DNA of 64,000 bases. Source: Larkinella sp. C7 (GTDB lineage: Bacteria > Bacteroidota > Bacteroidia > Cytophagales > Spirosomataceae). The position numbers and the translations under genes are program-made. Under the pieces are notes generated by a model. It was not told where the DNA came from, searched no databases, and saw only the letters and a list, made by a program, of their open reading frames with translations. Shown here in pieces: positions 25,586 through 34,480 of this stretch (positions are counted from its first letter, which is position 1; each line of letters opens with the position of its first letter). The DNA lies in NCBI RefSeq assembly GCF_006149005.1, contig NZ_VBSL01000002.1:248001-312000 (forward strand), read 5' to 3'.

Positions 25586-26959
25586 ATGAAAGTCGAAGGA
25601 TACCGATACCGGTGTAGTTTCCCTGTATATTCCATTGTGTGGTCCCTATTTCTGTTGTTGTGCTTATGTCCAACGCTTTCGCTGGCTCAGCCCCGGGGCG
25701 TGGCCACCTCGAAGCGGTTTCTGGATTCACTGCAACGGGAAACGTTTCAGTATTTCTGGGAATTGGGTAACAATCCGAACGGGCTGATTCCCGACCGGTA
25801 TCCATCGCCCTCGTTTGCGAGCATTGCCGCCACCGGCTTTGGGCTTACGGCCTACCTGGTGGGTGTCGAGCGGGGGTATGTGAGTCGCCAGCAGGCGGCC
25901 GAACGAACGCTTCGAACCCTGCGCTTTTTTAATTACGCCCCCCAATCGGCCGATGAAAAAACCGCTACCGGCTACCACGGCTTTTTCTACCATTTTCTGG
26001 ATCTGAAAACCGGGCTGCGTTTCAAACAGGTGGAGTTGTCGACCATCGACACGGCCTTGCTGCTGGCCGGGATGCTGAGCAGTCAGTCGTATTTTGATCA
26101 AAACACCCGGGTAGAGAAGGAAATCCGGATGCTGGTCGACCGGATCTATCGCCGGGTCGACTGGACCTGGATGCAGGCCCGAAAACCACTGGTGTCGATG
26201 GGTTGGTACCCCGAAAGCGGTTTTATCAAATCCGACTGGAAAGGCTACAATGAAGCGATGATCCTGTATGTGCTGGCCTTAGCCTCACCCACCTATCCGA
26301 TTGGGCCCGAAGCCTGGACGGCCTGGACGGCGACCTACGAATGGAAAGAATTCAAGGACTACGCCCACGTCAACTTCGAACCGCTGTTCGGCCATCAGTA
26401 TTCGCACATCTGGATTGATTTCCGCAGTATTCAAGACGCTTACATGCGTCAGCGGGGAATTAACAGTCGACGGGCCACACTCGCCAACCGCGCTTATTGC
26501 ATCGAAAATCCCGGAGGATTTGCCGGTTATGAAACCGACCTCTGGGGCCTGACCGCCAGCGACGGCCCGAAAGATACGCTGATCAACGGGCGATCGTTTT
26601 TCTCCTACCGCGCCCGGGGTGCAGCCGCAACACAGATCGTCGATGACGGGACGATTGCGCCCACGGCGGCCGGTGGGTCGATGCCGTTTACGCCGGAAGA
26701 AAGCATCCGGGCACTCCAGTTGATGAAATACCGCTATGGAAAAAAGATCTACGGTCCCTACGGTTTCAAGGACGCCTACAACCTTTCTTACCCCGGCCAG
26801 TGGTTCGACAAAGACTACCTCGGCATCGACAGTGGCCCGATTCTGCTGATGACCGAAAATTACCGCACCAACCAGATCTGGAACCTGATGATGCGTAACG
26901 CCATCGTCCGGCGGGGATTGTTACGGGCCGGTTTTCGGGGGGGATGGCTGAGGAATTAA
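25586..26959 (+). CDS. Glucoamylase-family / GH144-like glycoside hydrolase
   Basis: A secreted enzyme of 457 residues. The signal peptide (SIVWSLFLLLCLCPTLSLAQ) is followed by an (alpha/alpha)6-barrel of the Pfam glycoamylase family (PF10091), which includes GH144 endo-beta-1,2-glucanases. Family blocks are LDSLQRETFQYFWELGNNPN, GLIPDRYPSPSFASIAATGF, WTWMQARKPLVSMGWYPE, YNEAMILYVLALASPTYPI, PLFGHQYSHIWIDFR, GYETDLWGLTASDGP and DSGPILLMTENYRT. Likely acidic catalytic residues are in YNEAM and SDGP. The substrate is probably a beta-glucan, by family only. No SusC/SusD pair lies nearby, so this is not a classic polysaccharide utilisation locus. Confidence 0.88.
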   Translation: MKVEGYRYRCSFPVYSIVWSLFLLLCLCPTLSLAQPRGVATSKRFLDSLQRETFQYFWELGNNPNGLIPDRYPSPSFASIAATGFGLTAYLVGVERGYVSRQQAAERTLRTLRFFNYAPQSADEKTATGYHGFFYHFLDLKTGLRFKQVELSTIDTALLLAGMLSSQSYFDQNTRVEKEIRMLVDRIYRRVDWTWMQARKPLVSMGWYPESGFIKSDWKGYNEAMILYVLALASPTYPIGPEAWTAWTATYEWKEFKDYAHVNFEPLFGHQYSHIWIDFRSIQDAYMRQRGINSRRATLANRAYCIENPGGFAGYETDLWGLTASDGPKDTLINGRSFFSYRARGAAATQIVDDGTIAPTAAGGSMPFTPEESIRALQLMKYRYGKKIYGPYGFKDAYNLSYPGQWFDKDYLGIDSGPILLMTENYRTNQIWNLMMRNAIVRRGLLRAGFRGGWLRN

Positions 26960-27057
26960 GAGTTAGGAGTTAGGAGTGAAGAGTTGGCTGACGCACGAGC
27001 GGTTTCATGCGTCAGCCAACTCTTCACTCATAACTCATAACTCTTAACTCCTAATTT
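26953..27057. repeat. Modular palindrome, core GGCTGACGCA...TGCGTCAGCC (copy 1)
   Basis: Outer arms of degenerate AGTTAGGAG-type repeats (26953-26984) pair with 27020-27057. The inner core TTGGCTGACGCA (26984-26995) pairs with TGCGTCAGCCAA (27008-27019). The element overlaps both convergent stop codons (26957-26959 and 27051-27053). The same core is found at 44207-44307 and 50794-50872 with different outer arms. Confidence 0.85.
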
Positions 27058-28259
27058 TCAACGCTCAGCGGCTGATTGACCTGATCCTGCACCGGCAGGC
27101 CTTGCTTGTTCATTTGTTCGATGAAGGGATCGGGGTCGAGTTCTTCGCAGTTCCAGACGCCGGGTTGCATCCAGACGCCTTTCAGCATCAGCATGGCACC
27201 GATCATGGCCGGAACACCCGTAGTATAGCTCACCGCCTGCCCGCGAACCTCCTTGTAAGTCACGGCATGGTCGCAGTTGTTCCAGATGAAATACGTTTTT
27301 TCCTGGCCGTCTTTGATGCCTTTGATCTGGCAACCGATCGAAGTCTGCCCCGTGTAGTTTTCGCCCAGTGAGTCGGGCGCCGGCAACACGGCTTTCAGAA
27401 ATTCCAGCGGAACAATATCGATTCCCTGAAACTGGATTGGTTTGATGCTGGTCATGCCTACGTTTTCCAGCACCTGGAGGTGGGTGATGTAAGCCTGCCC
27501 GAAGGTCATCCAGAACCGGGCGCGTTTCAGCGTCGGGAAGTTTTTAACGAGTGATTCAAGTTCTTCGTGGTAGAGCACGTACGACTCTTTCGGGCCGATT
27601 TCGGGGTAAACGATCGGCTTATGAATCGACATGGCTTCAATTTCGATCCATTCGCCATTTTCCCAATACCGGCCGGGCTGCGTAATCTCCCGGATGTTGA
27701 TTTCGGGATTGAAGTTGGTAGCAAACGCCTTGCCGTGATTCCCGGCATTACAATCGACAATATCCAGGTAGTGCATCTCGTCGAAGTGGTGTTTGGCTGC
27801 GTAGGCCGTGAACACCTGCGTGGCGCCCGGATCGAAGCCACAACCCAGCAGCGCCATAATACCGGCATCCTTAAACCGCTCCTGATAGGCCCACTGCCAG
27901 CTGTATTCGAACTTGGCGACATCTTTCGGCTCATAGTTGGCGGTGTCCATGTAGTGCGTCCGGGTTTCCAGACAGGCATCCATGATCGGCAGATCCTGGT
28001 AGGGCAGCGCGACATTGATTACTAAATACGGCTGAAACTGCTTGATCAGCTTGACCATTTCGGCCACAACATCAGCATCGACCTTCGCCGTTTTGATTTC
28101 CACGCCGTGCATTTCCCGAATTTCGGCGGCAATTTTATCGCACTTGGAAAGTGTCCGGCTGGCCAGCATAATGTCTGTGAAGACGTCCGCATTCAACGCA
28201 CATTTGTGCGCAACGACACTCCCGACTCCGCCGGCACCAATAATCAGCACTTTAGCCAT
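27051..28259 (-). CDS. Carboxynorspermidine/carboxyspermidine dehydrogenase (saccharopine dehydrogenase family)
   Basis: A NADPH-dependent reductive condensation enzyme that joins aspartate semialdehyde and a diamine, making the carboxy-polyamine substrate of nspC. The 402 residues begin AKVLIIGAGGVGSVVAHKCA (Rossmann fold), then IMLASRTLSKCDKIA, YMDTANYEPKDVAKF, GIMALLGCGFDPGATQVFTA, YLDIVDCNAGNHGKAFATNF and TYFIWNNCDHAVTYKEV. These are the features of the carboxyspermidine branch rather than lysine-pathway saccharopine reductase. With nspC it supports spermidine synthesis without S-adenosylmethionine decarboxylase. It is not in an operon with nspC here. Confidence 0.92.
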   Translation of the reverse strand: MAKVLIIGAGGVGSVVAHKCALNADVFTDIMLASRTLSKCDKIAAEIREMHGVEIKTAKVDADVVAEMVKLIKQFQPYLVINVALPYQDLPIMDACLETRTHYMDTANYEPKDVAKFEYSWQWAYQERFKDAGIMALLGCGFDPGATQVFTAYAAKHHFDEMHYLDIVDCNAGNHGKAFATNFNPEINIREITQPGRYWENGEWIEIEAMSIHKPIVYPEIGPKESYVLYHEELESLVKNFPTLKRARFWMTFGQAYITHLQVLENVGMTSIKPIQFQGIDIVPLEFLKAVLPAPDSLGENYTGQTSIGCQIKGIKDGQEKTYFIWNNCDHAVTYKEVRGQAVSYTTGVPAMIGAMLMLKGVWMQPGVWNCEELDPDPFIEQMNKQGLPVQDQVNQPLSVEN

Positions 28260-28472
28260 TTGATTTCGTATAACTGTTTAAGATTTGTTACGTTCTGCTG
28301 ATTTTCATCAGTCCGATACTACCGGCAGGAACCAACAAACAGGGTTGAACAAATTCGCGCAAAGATAGCCAGCCGGGCCGCGTTGTTGACAGAATTTCCG
28401 GAAAAAGATTGAACGGGGTCATTAAAAAAGATTCCGGTTTTTGATTTGGACACCTCCGGCCGGCATAGTATA

Positions 28473-28501
28473 TTTGGTAGATAGGCAAAAGTCTATTTTT
28501 G
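28473..28501 (+). promoter_or_regulatory. Promoter of the 143-residue protein gene
   Basis: TTTG at 28473-28476, a 17-nt spacer and TATTTTTG at 28494-28501, 22 nt before the ATG at 28524. Confidence 0.6.
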
Positions 28502-28523
28502 CAACAAAACCCTCCCCAACGCT

Positions 28524-28955
28524 ATGAAACTGAAGAGTTCTACCGGTTCATTTGAACTATCGATCAAAGGCTACGGTGTGAAAGCAACCAACTGGCGGGA
28601 ACGCAACAGCCTGCTGTGCGAACTGTCGACCGAATGGCAAAAAGAATCCTATACCCAATCGGCACCGCTACAAACCTACGAAATCAAGCGGCTGATCAAT
28701 GGTCTTAAACTGCTCTGGAGCCGCGCCATCAATCACGTTACGGTTTCGTTTTCGGAACCGGGCCTGAACGTCGAAGCCTCTTCCCTGCCCAATGAACAGT
28801 ATCGGCTGCAAATTCAGTTGGACGGCACCCTCACGCCATCCTGGCATCCTTACCCCGATTTCCCCCTCCTGATGGATGTTACCTTAACCCGGTTTCAACT
28901 GCGCGAAGCCATCCGGGATTTAGTCAATCAACTGGCCCTTTTTCCGGAGCGTTAA
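28524..28955 (+). CDS. Conserved small protein, function unknown
   Basis: A 143-residue cytoplasmic protein with no signal or membrane segment. It is beta-rich with ends such as KLKSSTGSFELSIKGYGVK, ANWLLC-like NSLLCELSTEWQKES, and a C-terminal DVTLTRFQLREAIRDLVNQL helix. The layout resembles WapI-type immunity or related small Bacteroidota proteins, but the match is weak and I do not assign a function. No toxin gene is beside it. It has its own promoter and faces the TetR regulator 149 nt downstream on the same strand. Confidence 0.65.
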   Translation: MKLKSSTGSFELSIKGYGVKATNWRERNSLLCELSTEWQKESYTQSAPLQTYEIKRLINGLKLLWSRAINHVTVSFSEPGLNVEASSLPNEQYRLQIQLDGTLTPSWHPYPDFPLLMDVTLTRFQLREAIRDLVNQLALFPER

Positions 28956-29104
28956 GTCAAATTATACAAATTTGATCGGGTTACCGTTTTCTAGCTTTTC
29001 CCAATATTTTGTCTGACAATTCTCAAAAACAAAAACCGTTTAGTCGAAAACACCTACCTTTGCTTCCGATACGAAATCAAGTTTAGCTTTAAAACCAAAC
29101 CGAA

Positions 29105-29752
29105 ATGGGGCCTGTTAGCCCCCGGACGTTTAAGCCTAGTGGAATGATAGAAGTTCGGAAAAGGAGTCGCACACAGACTATGGCGCGCATACTTCAGGCT
29201 GTAGGGGAAGTGATTTCTGAACGGGGCGTCAACCGGGTTGGAATCAATGCGGTAGCCGAAAGAGCGGGAGTCAATAAAGTGCTTATTTACCGGTATTTTG
29301 GAGGCTGGGAAGGTTTGATGGAACGGTTTCTGCACGAAGGCCATTTCCTGACCGACTACAACCAGCAGTTTCTGGCAAAACACCTGGAAACCGATCCAAC
29401 TGTCAAAAAACAAACCCGGGTCGACTACCTGGTTGGACTGCTGCGCGAGTTGAAAGGACGGATGCCGGCCCAGGAAATGCTCAAATGGGAAATCAGCAAT
29501 CCGGGTTCCTACCTGAGTCAGCAGTTGGCAATTGCCCGTAACGAATCTTTTCAGAAGGTTCTCGACCAGTTTTTTACCAACGACAAGGAAGACCAGAGCG
29601 CCGTGACCGCCATTCTGGTTTCGGGCATCACCATGCTCCTGCTCATTGCCCCCAATCAGAACCAGTTTATGACCCTTGATTTGCAATCGGATGAAGGCTG
29701 GAAGCGAATTGAACACGCCATTCACCGAATTTGCGATTCACTCACACCCTGA
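29105..29752 (+). CDS. TetR/AcrR family transcriptional regulator
   Basis: A 215-residue one-component regulator. The N-terminal helix-turn-helix reads TMARILQAVGEVISERGVNR, VGINAVAERAGVNKVLIYRY, FGGWEGLMERFL. The ligand-binding domain follows from about residue 75. A second Met at residue 14 (29144) is an equally good start. A -7 element TACCTTTG lies at 29055-29062, about 40 nt upstream. The target is unknown; no efflux pump is adjacent. The stop codon lies inside the left arm of a palindrome shared with the convergent pepP gene. Confidence 0.9.
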   Translation: MGPVSPRTFKPSGMIEVRKRSRTQTMARILQAVGEVISERGVNRVGINAVAERAGVNKVLIYRYFGGWEGLMERFLHEGHFLTDYNQQFLAKHLETDPTVKKQTRVDYLVGLLRELKGRMPAQEMLKWEISNPGSYLSQQLAIARNESFQKVLDQFFTNDKEDQSAVTAILVSGITMLLLIAPNQNQFMTLDLQSDEGWKRIEHAIHRICDSLTP

Positions 29753-29820
29753 CTTTCGCACCCTGACAGCGCCGGGCTGTCGTACAGTCGAAGACCCTGT
29801 CAGCGGTGCGAAAGTCAGGA
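29748..29820. repeat. Inverted repeat of the CCCTGTCAGCG family (copy 1)
   Basis: CCTGACTTTCGCACC plus CTGACAG (29749-29768) pairs with CTGTCAGCGGTGCGAAAGTCAGG (29797-29819), with an inner GTCGTACAG region. It sits between convergent stop codons and includes the TetR stop. The phrase GACCCTGTCAGCG recurs at 49970-50030 and 52725-52826. Confidence 0.8.
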
Positions 29821-29824
29821 CGTG

Positions 29825-31126
29825 TCAAGGTTTTTGGTGCATCAAATCCTCAATTTCTTCGATTTCGATTGGAATCGAATCCATCAGGTCGATGTTCCCG
29901 GTTTCCGTTATCAGAAGATTGTTCTCCAGCCGGATGCCCAAACCTTCTTTGCGTATATAGATGCCCGGTTCGCAGGTAAATACCATTCCGGCTTCGAATT
30001 TGCGGTATTTGTTACCCACATCATGCACATCCAGGCCCAGGAAGTGGGAAGTTCCGTGCATGAAATACTGGCGGTACAGCGGATTGTCCGGGTCCTGTTT
30101 TGCCACCTCCTGCCGGTCCAGCAAACCCAGCCCGATCAATTGCGACTCCATGATGCGGCCGACTTCCTTGTGGTAATCGTCCCAGACATTGCCCGGCACC
30201 AGCAGTTTTTTCGCTTCCTTCATCACGTGCAGCACCGCCTGATAAACGGCTTTCTGCCGCTCCGTAAACCGCCCGTTCACCGGCAGGCTGCGCGTCAGGT
30301 CGGCGTTGTAATTTGCGTATTCAGCGGCCACATCCAGCAGGATGATCTCACCATCTTTACACGGGCGGTTGTTTTCGATGTAATGCAGCACGCAGGCACT
30401 GGCCCCGGATGCAATGATTGGCGTGTAGGCAAACCCCTGCGACCGTTGCCGGACAAATTCGTGGAGCAGTTCGGCTTCAATTTCGTATTCCCACACACCG
30501 GGTTTGATGAAAGGCAACAACCGCCGAAAACCGGCTTCCGTAATCCGGATTGCTTCGCTGAGCAAGGCCACTTCCTCCGGCTGTTTGATCGCCCGAAGAA
30601 AATGCATCAACGGCGCCAGACGTTCATACCGGTGAAGCGGGTATTTTTCCCGAAACTGGCGGATGCCCCGGGCTTCACGGCTTTCCACCTCCGACGAGTT
30701 CCGGGTGTGTTCGTTGGTGTTCAGATAAATGTGTTCAGCCTCAAAAACCATCTGGATAAACACACGGTCGAATTCATGCGTCCAGAAAACGGACTTCCGG
30801 GAAATGCCCGAGGTTTGCTCCGCTTCTTCCTTGGTCAGCTTGTGCCCTTCCCAGATTTCAATCAGTTCGCTGGTTTCGCGCAGAAACAGCACTTCGCGAA
30901 ACTTCTCGTCCGGATGATCGGGAAACAACACCAGAATGGTTTCCTCCTGGTCGACGCCGGACAGGTAAAAGAGGTCGTTATTCTGCCGGAAACCCATCGT
31001 GCCGTCGGCATTGGTCGGCATGATGTCGTTGGCGTTTAAAACAACGACAGACTTGGGTTTCAATACTTCCGCCAGCCGTCGGCGGTTTCGGATAAACAAT
31101 TCGTTGCTGATGGGTGTATACTTCAT
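29825..31126 (-). CDS. pepP: Xaa-Pro aminopeptidase (M24B)
   Basis: Removes N-terminal residues preceding proline; a cytoplasmic dimetal enzyme. The 433 residues have an N-terminal creatinase-like domain (about 1-170: NRRRLAEVLKPKSVVVLNAN, NNDLFYLSGVDQEETILVLF). The pita-bread M24 domain has the metal ligands Asp and Asp (ILLDVAAEYANYNADLTRS), His (HGTSHFLGLDVHDVG), Glu (FTCEPGIYIR) and Glu (GIRLENNLLIT). All five ligands are present. ATG at 31126 is the standard start. Confidence 0.95.
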   Translation of the reverse strand: MKYTPISNELFIRNRRRLAEVLKPKSVVVLNANDIMPTNADGTMGFRQNNDLFYLSGVDQEETILVLFPDHPDEKFREVLFLRETSELIEIWEGHKLTKEEAEQTSGISRKSVFWTHEFDRVFIQMVFEAEHIYLNTNEHTRNSSEVESREARGIRQFREKYPLHRYERLAPLMHFLRAIKQPEEVALLSEAIRITEAGFRRLLPFIKPGVWEYEIEAELLHEFVRQRSQGFAYTPIIASGASACVLHYIENNRPCKDGEIILLDVAAEYANYNADLTRSLPVNGRFTERQKAVYQAVLHVMKEAKKLLVPGNVWDDYHKEVGRIMESQLIGLGLLDRQEVAKQDPDNPLYRQYFMHGTSHFLGLDVHDVGNKYRKFEAGMVFTCEPGIYIRKEGLGIRLENNLLITETGNIDLMDSIPIEIEEIEDLMHQKP

Positions 31127-31210
31127 GCGGAGTAAGGTTTCAAATCGCCCAATTCGGTAATATCAATATCATTTTGTATATTAATGCCTAAAATTGATGC
31201 TTTCGTTTCA

Positions 31211-32749
31211 ATGAAAAAAATTGTTGCGCTTCTTTTTGGGATCACGTTCTTCGGAGCCGGTATCACAAACGCCCAATCCAAATACTGGATCACCCTGAAG
31301 GACAAGCCTTCTGCCGGAAAACCGTCGCTTTCTCCCCTCACCCTTTCCAATCGCCAGTCGATGGGGCTCTCCGTCGACGAAACGGACCTGCCGCTCAACC
31401 CGGCCTACTTGCAGGCCCTCACCCACCAGGGCGTTCGGCCGCTCTTCCGCTCGCGCTGGCTCAACGCGGTTTCGGCCGAACTGACCGCCGGACAGGCGCA
31501 ACAAGTGAAGGCCTTGTCGTTTGTGAAGGACCTTGTTCCCATCGATCAGCACATTGTCATCAACAGCCTCGAGCACGACATTACAAAAGTATTGATGGCA
31601 CCGGTGATGTCGCAAATTCAGGCGGAGGTGTTCGGCCGCGCCGGGATGACGGCGAAGAATGTGACCATTGGTGTGATTGATGCGGGATATTTTGGCGCGG
31701 ATTCCGCCAGTGCCTTGAAACACATTTTTCAGCGAAACGGGATCCGGGAAGTGCGCGACTATGTAAATACCAGTCGTCCGCGCAACGCGTTTTTCGGATC
31801 GCTCGAAACCCTCTCCGACTTCCACGGCACGGAAGTGATGGCGGCCATTTCGGGCCACGATCCCAACGAAAATATTCAGTACGGTTTAGCTACCGATGCC
31901 ACCTTCTACCTCGCCCGCACCGACCACGGTGCCCGCGAGTTTCGGGGCGAAGAAGACAACTGGATTGCTGCGATGGAGTGGATGGACAGCCTGGGCGTGC
32001 GCATTATCAACACCTCGCTGGGCTATGCCAAAGGCTTTACGAACCCCAAGGAAAACTACCAGCCGAACCAGATGGACGGCCACACGAGCCTGATCAGCAA
32101 AGCCGCCCAACTGGCCGCCGACAAGAAAGGGATTCTGGTCATCGTATCCGCCGGTAATGAAGGTGACGACCGCTCCTGGCGCATCATTTCCACCCCGGCC
32201 GACGCGCAGGGCGTGCTGGCCGTGGGAGCCACCAACAACAAGGTCTGGAACCGCATTGGCTACAGCAGCATCGGCCCGGAATTCCTCCCCTATCTGAAAC
32301 CGAACGTATCCTGTTTTTCGCTGTACGGCACCTCGCTTTCGGCTCCGGTCATCACCGGATTTGCGGCCTGTCTGATGCAGGCCAATCCGAAGCTGACCAA
32401 CAAAGAACTGATTGCCATTATCGAAAAATCATCGCACCTCTATCCCTATGGCAACAATTACATCGGCTATGGAGTCCCGCAGGCTTCTCGCGCGCTGGCG
32501 ATGGCCAAGGGGCAGACGTTGGCCGCTTCGGCAAAATCCATCAAAGTAACGGGCAAAACGTATTCGCTGCCGCTGCCCGACTATGCCGATGTGTCGGTGT
32601 CGGTTTTCCACAAAAAAGATGATACCCGCGTTCTGCAACAGGAATCGATGCGGGTTCAGAACGGCGCGATTCTCCTGCGCCGGAATCACGACGAAAAACG
32701 GACCACGGTGGATTTAAAGAAGGAAGTAGTCGAAATTATCTGGCAGTAG
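31211..32749 (+). CDS. Secreted S8 (subtilisin-like) serine peptidase
   Basis: A 512-residue subtilase. The signal peptide KKIVALLFGITFFGAGITNA is followed by an inhibitor-like prodomain at about 22-125. The catalytic domain has Asp157 (TIGVIDAGYFGAD), His205 (LSDFHGTEVMAAISG), the oxyanion Asn316 (VIVSAGNEGDD) and Ser375 (YGTSLSAPVITGFAACL). A C-terminal beta domain of about 80 residues (KTYSLPLPDYADVSVSVFHK) resembles a type IX-like or carbohydrate-module tail, but no canonical T9SS sorting signal is obvious. ATG at 31211 gives the best signal peptide. It is divergent from pepP. Confidence 0.92.
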   Translation: MKKIVALLFGITFFGAGITNAQSKYWITLKDKPSAGKPSLSPLTLSNRQSMGLSVDETDLPLNPAYLQALTHQGVRPLFRSRWLNAVSAELTAGQAQQVKALSFVKDLVPIDQHIVINSLEHDITKVLMAPVMSQIQAEVFGRAGMTAKNVTIGVIDAGYFGADSASALKHIFQRNGIREVRDYVNTSRPRNAFFGSLETLSDFHGTEVMAAISGHDPNENIQYGLATDATFYLARTDHGAREFRGEEDNWIAAMEWMDSLGVRIINTSLGYAKGFTNPKENYQPNQMDGHTSLISKAAQLAADKKGILVIVSAGNEGDDRSWRIISTPADAQGVLAVGATNNKVWNRIGYSSIGPEFLPYLKPNVSCFSLYGTSLSAPVITGFAACLMQANPKLTNKELIAIIEKSSHLYPYGNNYIGYGVPQASRALAMAKGQTLAASAKSIKVTGKTYSLPLPDYADVSVSVFHKKDDTRVLQQESMRVQNGAILLRRNHDEKRTTVDLKKEVVEIIWQ

Positions 32750-32756
32750 ATGGGCA

Positions 32757-32785
32757 GTTTCCACGGTTTTCCAACCGTGGAAACC
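32757..32785. terminator. Convergent terminator between the subtilase and hldD genes
   Basis: GTTTCCACGGTT (32757-32768) pairs with AACCGTGGAAAC (32773-32784) with a 4-nt loop, in the 36-nt gap between two convergent stop codons. Confidence 0.75.
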
Positions 32786-33751
32786 TTAGAGGTATTTTCC
32801 CGGCCCCAGGTAATTTTTCACGTAATCCTCAATACCGGCTTCCAGCGATCGAAACGGTTGGGAATACCCGATGGAGCGCAGTTTGCTCATCGTGGCCTGC
32901 GTATAATACTGGTACTTATCACGGATGTCTTCGGGTGTATCGATGAACTCAATCTGGGGCGTCACGCCCATGGCCTGAAAGGTATTGTTGGCTAAATCCA
33001 GGAAGGTTCGGGCTTTGCCGCTGCCGAGGTTGTAGATGCCGGAGTTCCGGCGGTGGTGCATCAAAAACATGCAGACCTCCACCACGTCCTTCACATAAAT
33101 GAAATCGCGCATCTGTTCACCGTCTGCGAAATTCGGATGGTGCGACCGAAACAATTTCATCGAACCTTTTTGCTGAATCTGGCAAAAGGCGTGGTAGATG
33201 ACGGAAGCCATGCGGCTTTTGTGGTATTCGTTCGGTCCGTAGACGTTGAAGAACTTCAAACCGGCCCAGAAAAACGGGTGTTTTTCCTGTTCCAAAACCC
33301 ACATATCAAACTCGTTTTTGGAGTCGCCGTAGGGATTGAGCGGTTTTAGCTGCGGAATAAGAGATTCATTGTCATCGTAACCCAATTCACCCAGCCCGTA
33401 GGTAGCCGCCGAGGATGCATAGACCAGCGGAATCTGGTATTCGATGCATTTCTGCCAGATTTTCTTGGAATACTCGACATTGAGGTGTTCGAAAATACTG
33501 CGGTCGAACTCCGTCGTGTCGGTTCGGGCACCGATGTGGAATAAAAATTCAATCTCGTGGTAGTTATTGTCCAGCCAGTCGAAAAACTCTTCCCGGTCGA
33601 CCCGTTCAAGAATGCGTTTTTCTTCCAGATTGGCCAGCTTGTCTTCCCGTGAAAAATCATCCACAGCAATGATAGCATTGAAATTTTCCTGATTCAGTCT
33701 TGAAATCAGGCAGCTTCCGATGAAGCCTGTAGCGCCCGTAACAATGATCAT
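32786..33751 (-). CDS. hldD: ADP-glyceromanno-heptose 6-epimerase
   Basis: Converts ADP-D-glycero-manno-heptose to the L-glycero form for the LPS inner core. A 321-residue extended SDR: IIVTGATGFIGSCLISRLNQ, the HldD-specific VDDFSREDKLANL, FLFHIGARTDTTEFD, ASSAATYGLGELGYDD, the YxxxK site in NPYGDSKNEFDMWVLEQ, FFNVYGPNEYHKSRMASVIY and QMRDFIYVKDVVEV. The motif set is diagnostic of HldD. Other heptose genes are not in the window; lpxB lies 0.7 kb away on the other strand, a looser lipid A link. Confidence 0.95.
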   Translation of the reverse strand: MIIVTGATGFIGSCLISRLNQENFNAIIAVDDFSREDKLANLEEKRILERVDREEFFDWLDNNYHEIEFLFHIGARTDTTEFDRSIFEHLNVEYSKKIWQKCIEYQIPLVYASSAATYGLGELGYDDNESLIPQLKPLNPYGDSKNEFDMWVLEQEKHPFFWAGLKFFNVYGPNEYHKSRMASVIYHAFCQIQQKGSMKLFRSHHPNFADGEQMRDFIYVKDVVEVCMFLMHHRRNSGIYNLGSGKARTFLDLANNTFQAMGVTPQIEFIDTPEDIRDKYQYYTQATMSKLRSIGYSQPFRSLEAGIEDYVKNYLGPGKYL

Positions 33752-34060
33752 ACTCCGTAGAAATTGAGCAACGATTGTTTTAGGTTAGATTAAAATTACG
33801 TGTTAACATCTTAAATAGGGTGTAAAGTTAGGATAATTCACTACACCAACCAATCCACGTTTTGATGAAAAAATAGAATTATTCCAATATTGATTTTCCT
33901 GAATGCCCGTGAAACCGCTCTGGTTTGTTCACCAATACGGAAGCGCAGTCGATCAAAATTTGGATTTTTATTAACGCTCCGAAGGCCGTAATTTTGCAAT
34001 CAAATCAAGTGGTGGTAAAAACCTACCCGAAACGACGAATCGCCCCGGCGATGGTGAATA
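33752..34060. promoter_or_regulatory. 309-nt divergent intergenic region of hldD and queD
   Basis: No gene is seen here. A -7 element TAATTTTG at 33989-33996 probably serves queD, with TTTG at 33959-33962 at a wide 26-nt spacing. The hldD side has no exact TAnnTTTG match. The rest is AT-rich and unremarkable. Confidence 0.5.
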
Positions 34061-34477
34061 ATGGTATATATTAGCAGAAAAGAGCATTTTAACGCAGCCC
34101 ACCGCTTATTTAACCCGGCCTGGTCTGACGAGAAGAATAAAGAAGTATTTGGTCCGTGTGCCAATGTGAACGGACATGGTCACAACTTTGAGTTAATTGT
34201 AACCGTCAAAGGCGAACCCAATCCCGACACAGGCTTCGTGATCGACCTGAAAGTGCTGGGCGATCTGGTGAAAACCGAAGTGATCGATAAAGTCGATCAC
34301 AAAAACCTTAACCTGGATGTCGATTTCATGCAGGGCAAAATGGCTAGTTGTGAGATCTTTATCGTTGAAATCTGGAAAATTCTGGATCGCGCCCTGGGTC
34401 AAATTTCCGAAGCCCGGCTTCACCGCATCCGCTTATACGAGACCCCGAAAAATTACGTGGATTATTATGGGGAATAA
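34061..34477 (+). CDS. queD: 6-carboxy-5,6,7,8-tetrahydropterin synthase
   Basis: Makes 6-carboxytetrahydropterin from dihydroneopterin triphosphate, the second step to queuosine/7-deazaguanine; a zinc enzyme. The 138 residues have the zinc histidines in FNAAHRL and NGHGHNFEL, the catalytic cysteine in GPCANVNGHGHN, DLKVLGDLVK, the DHKNLN motif and a C-terminal RIRLYETPKNYVDYYG. Length and motifs are complete. No queC or queE is adjacent. The stop is 3 nt before lpxB, so they are co-transcribed. Confidence 0.95.
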   Translation: MVYISRKEHFNAAHRLFNPAWSDEKNKEVFGPCANVNGHGHNFELIVTVKGEPNPDTGFVIDLKVLGDLVKTEVIDKVDHKNLNLDVDFMQGKMASCEIFIVEIWKILDRALGQISEARLHRIRLYETPKNYVDYYGE

Positions 34478-34480
34478 CCG

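Noticed and set aside
29822-31039. Long plus-strand frame opposite pepP
   Set aside because: It is the antisense shadow of a clear Xaa-Pro aminopeptidase; the product has no family motifs.
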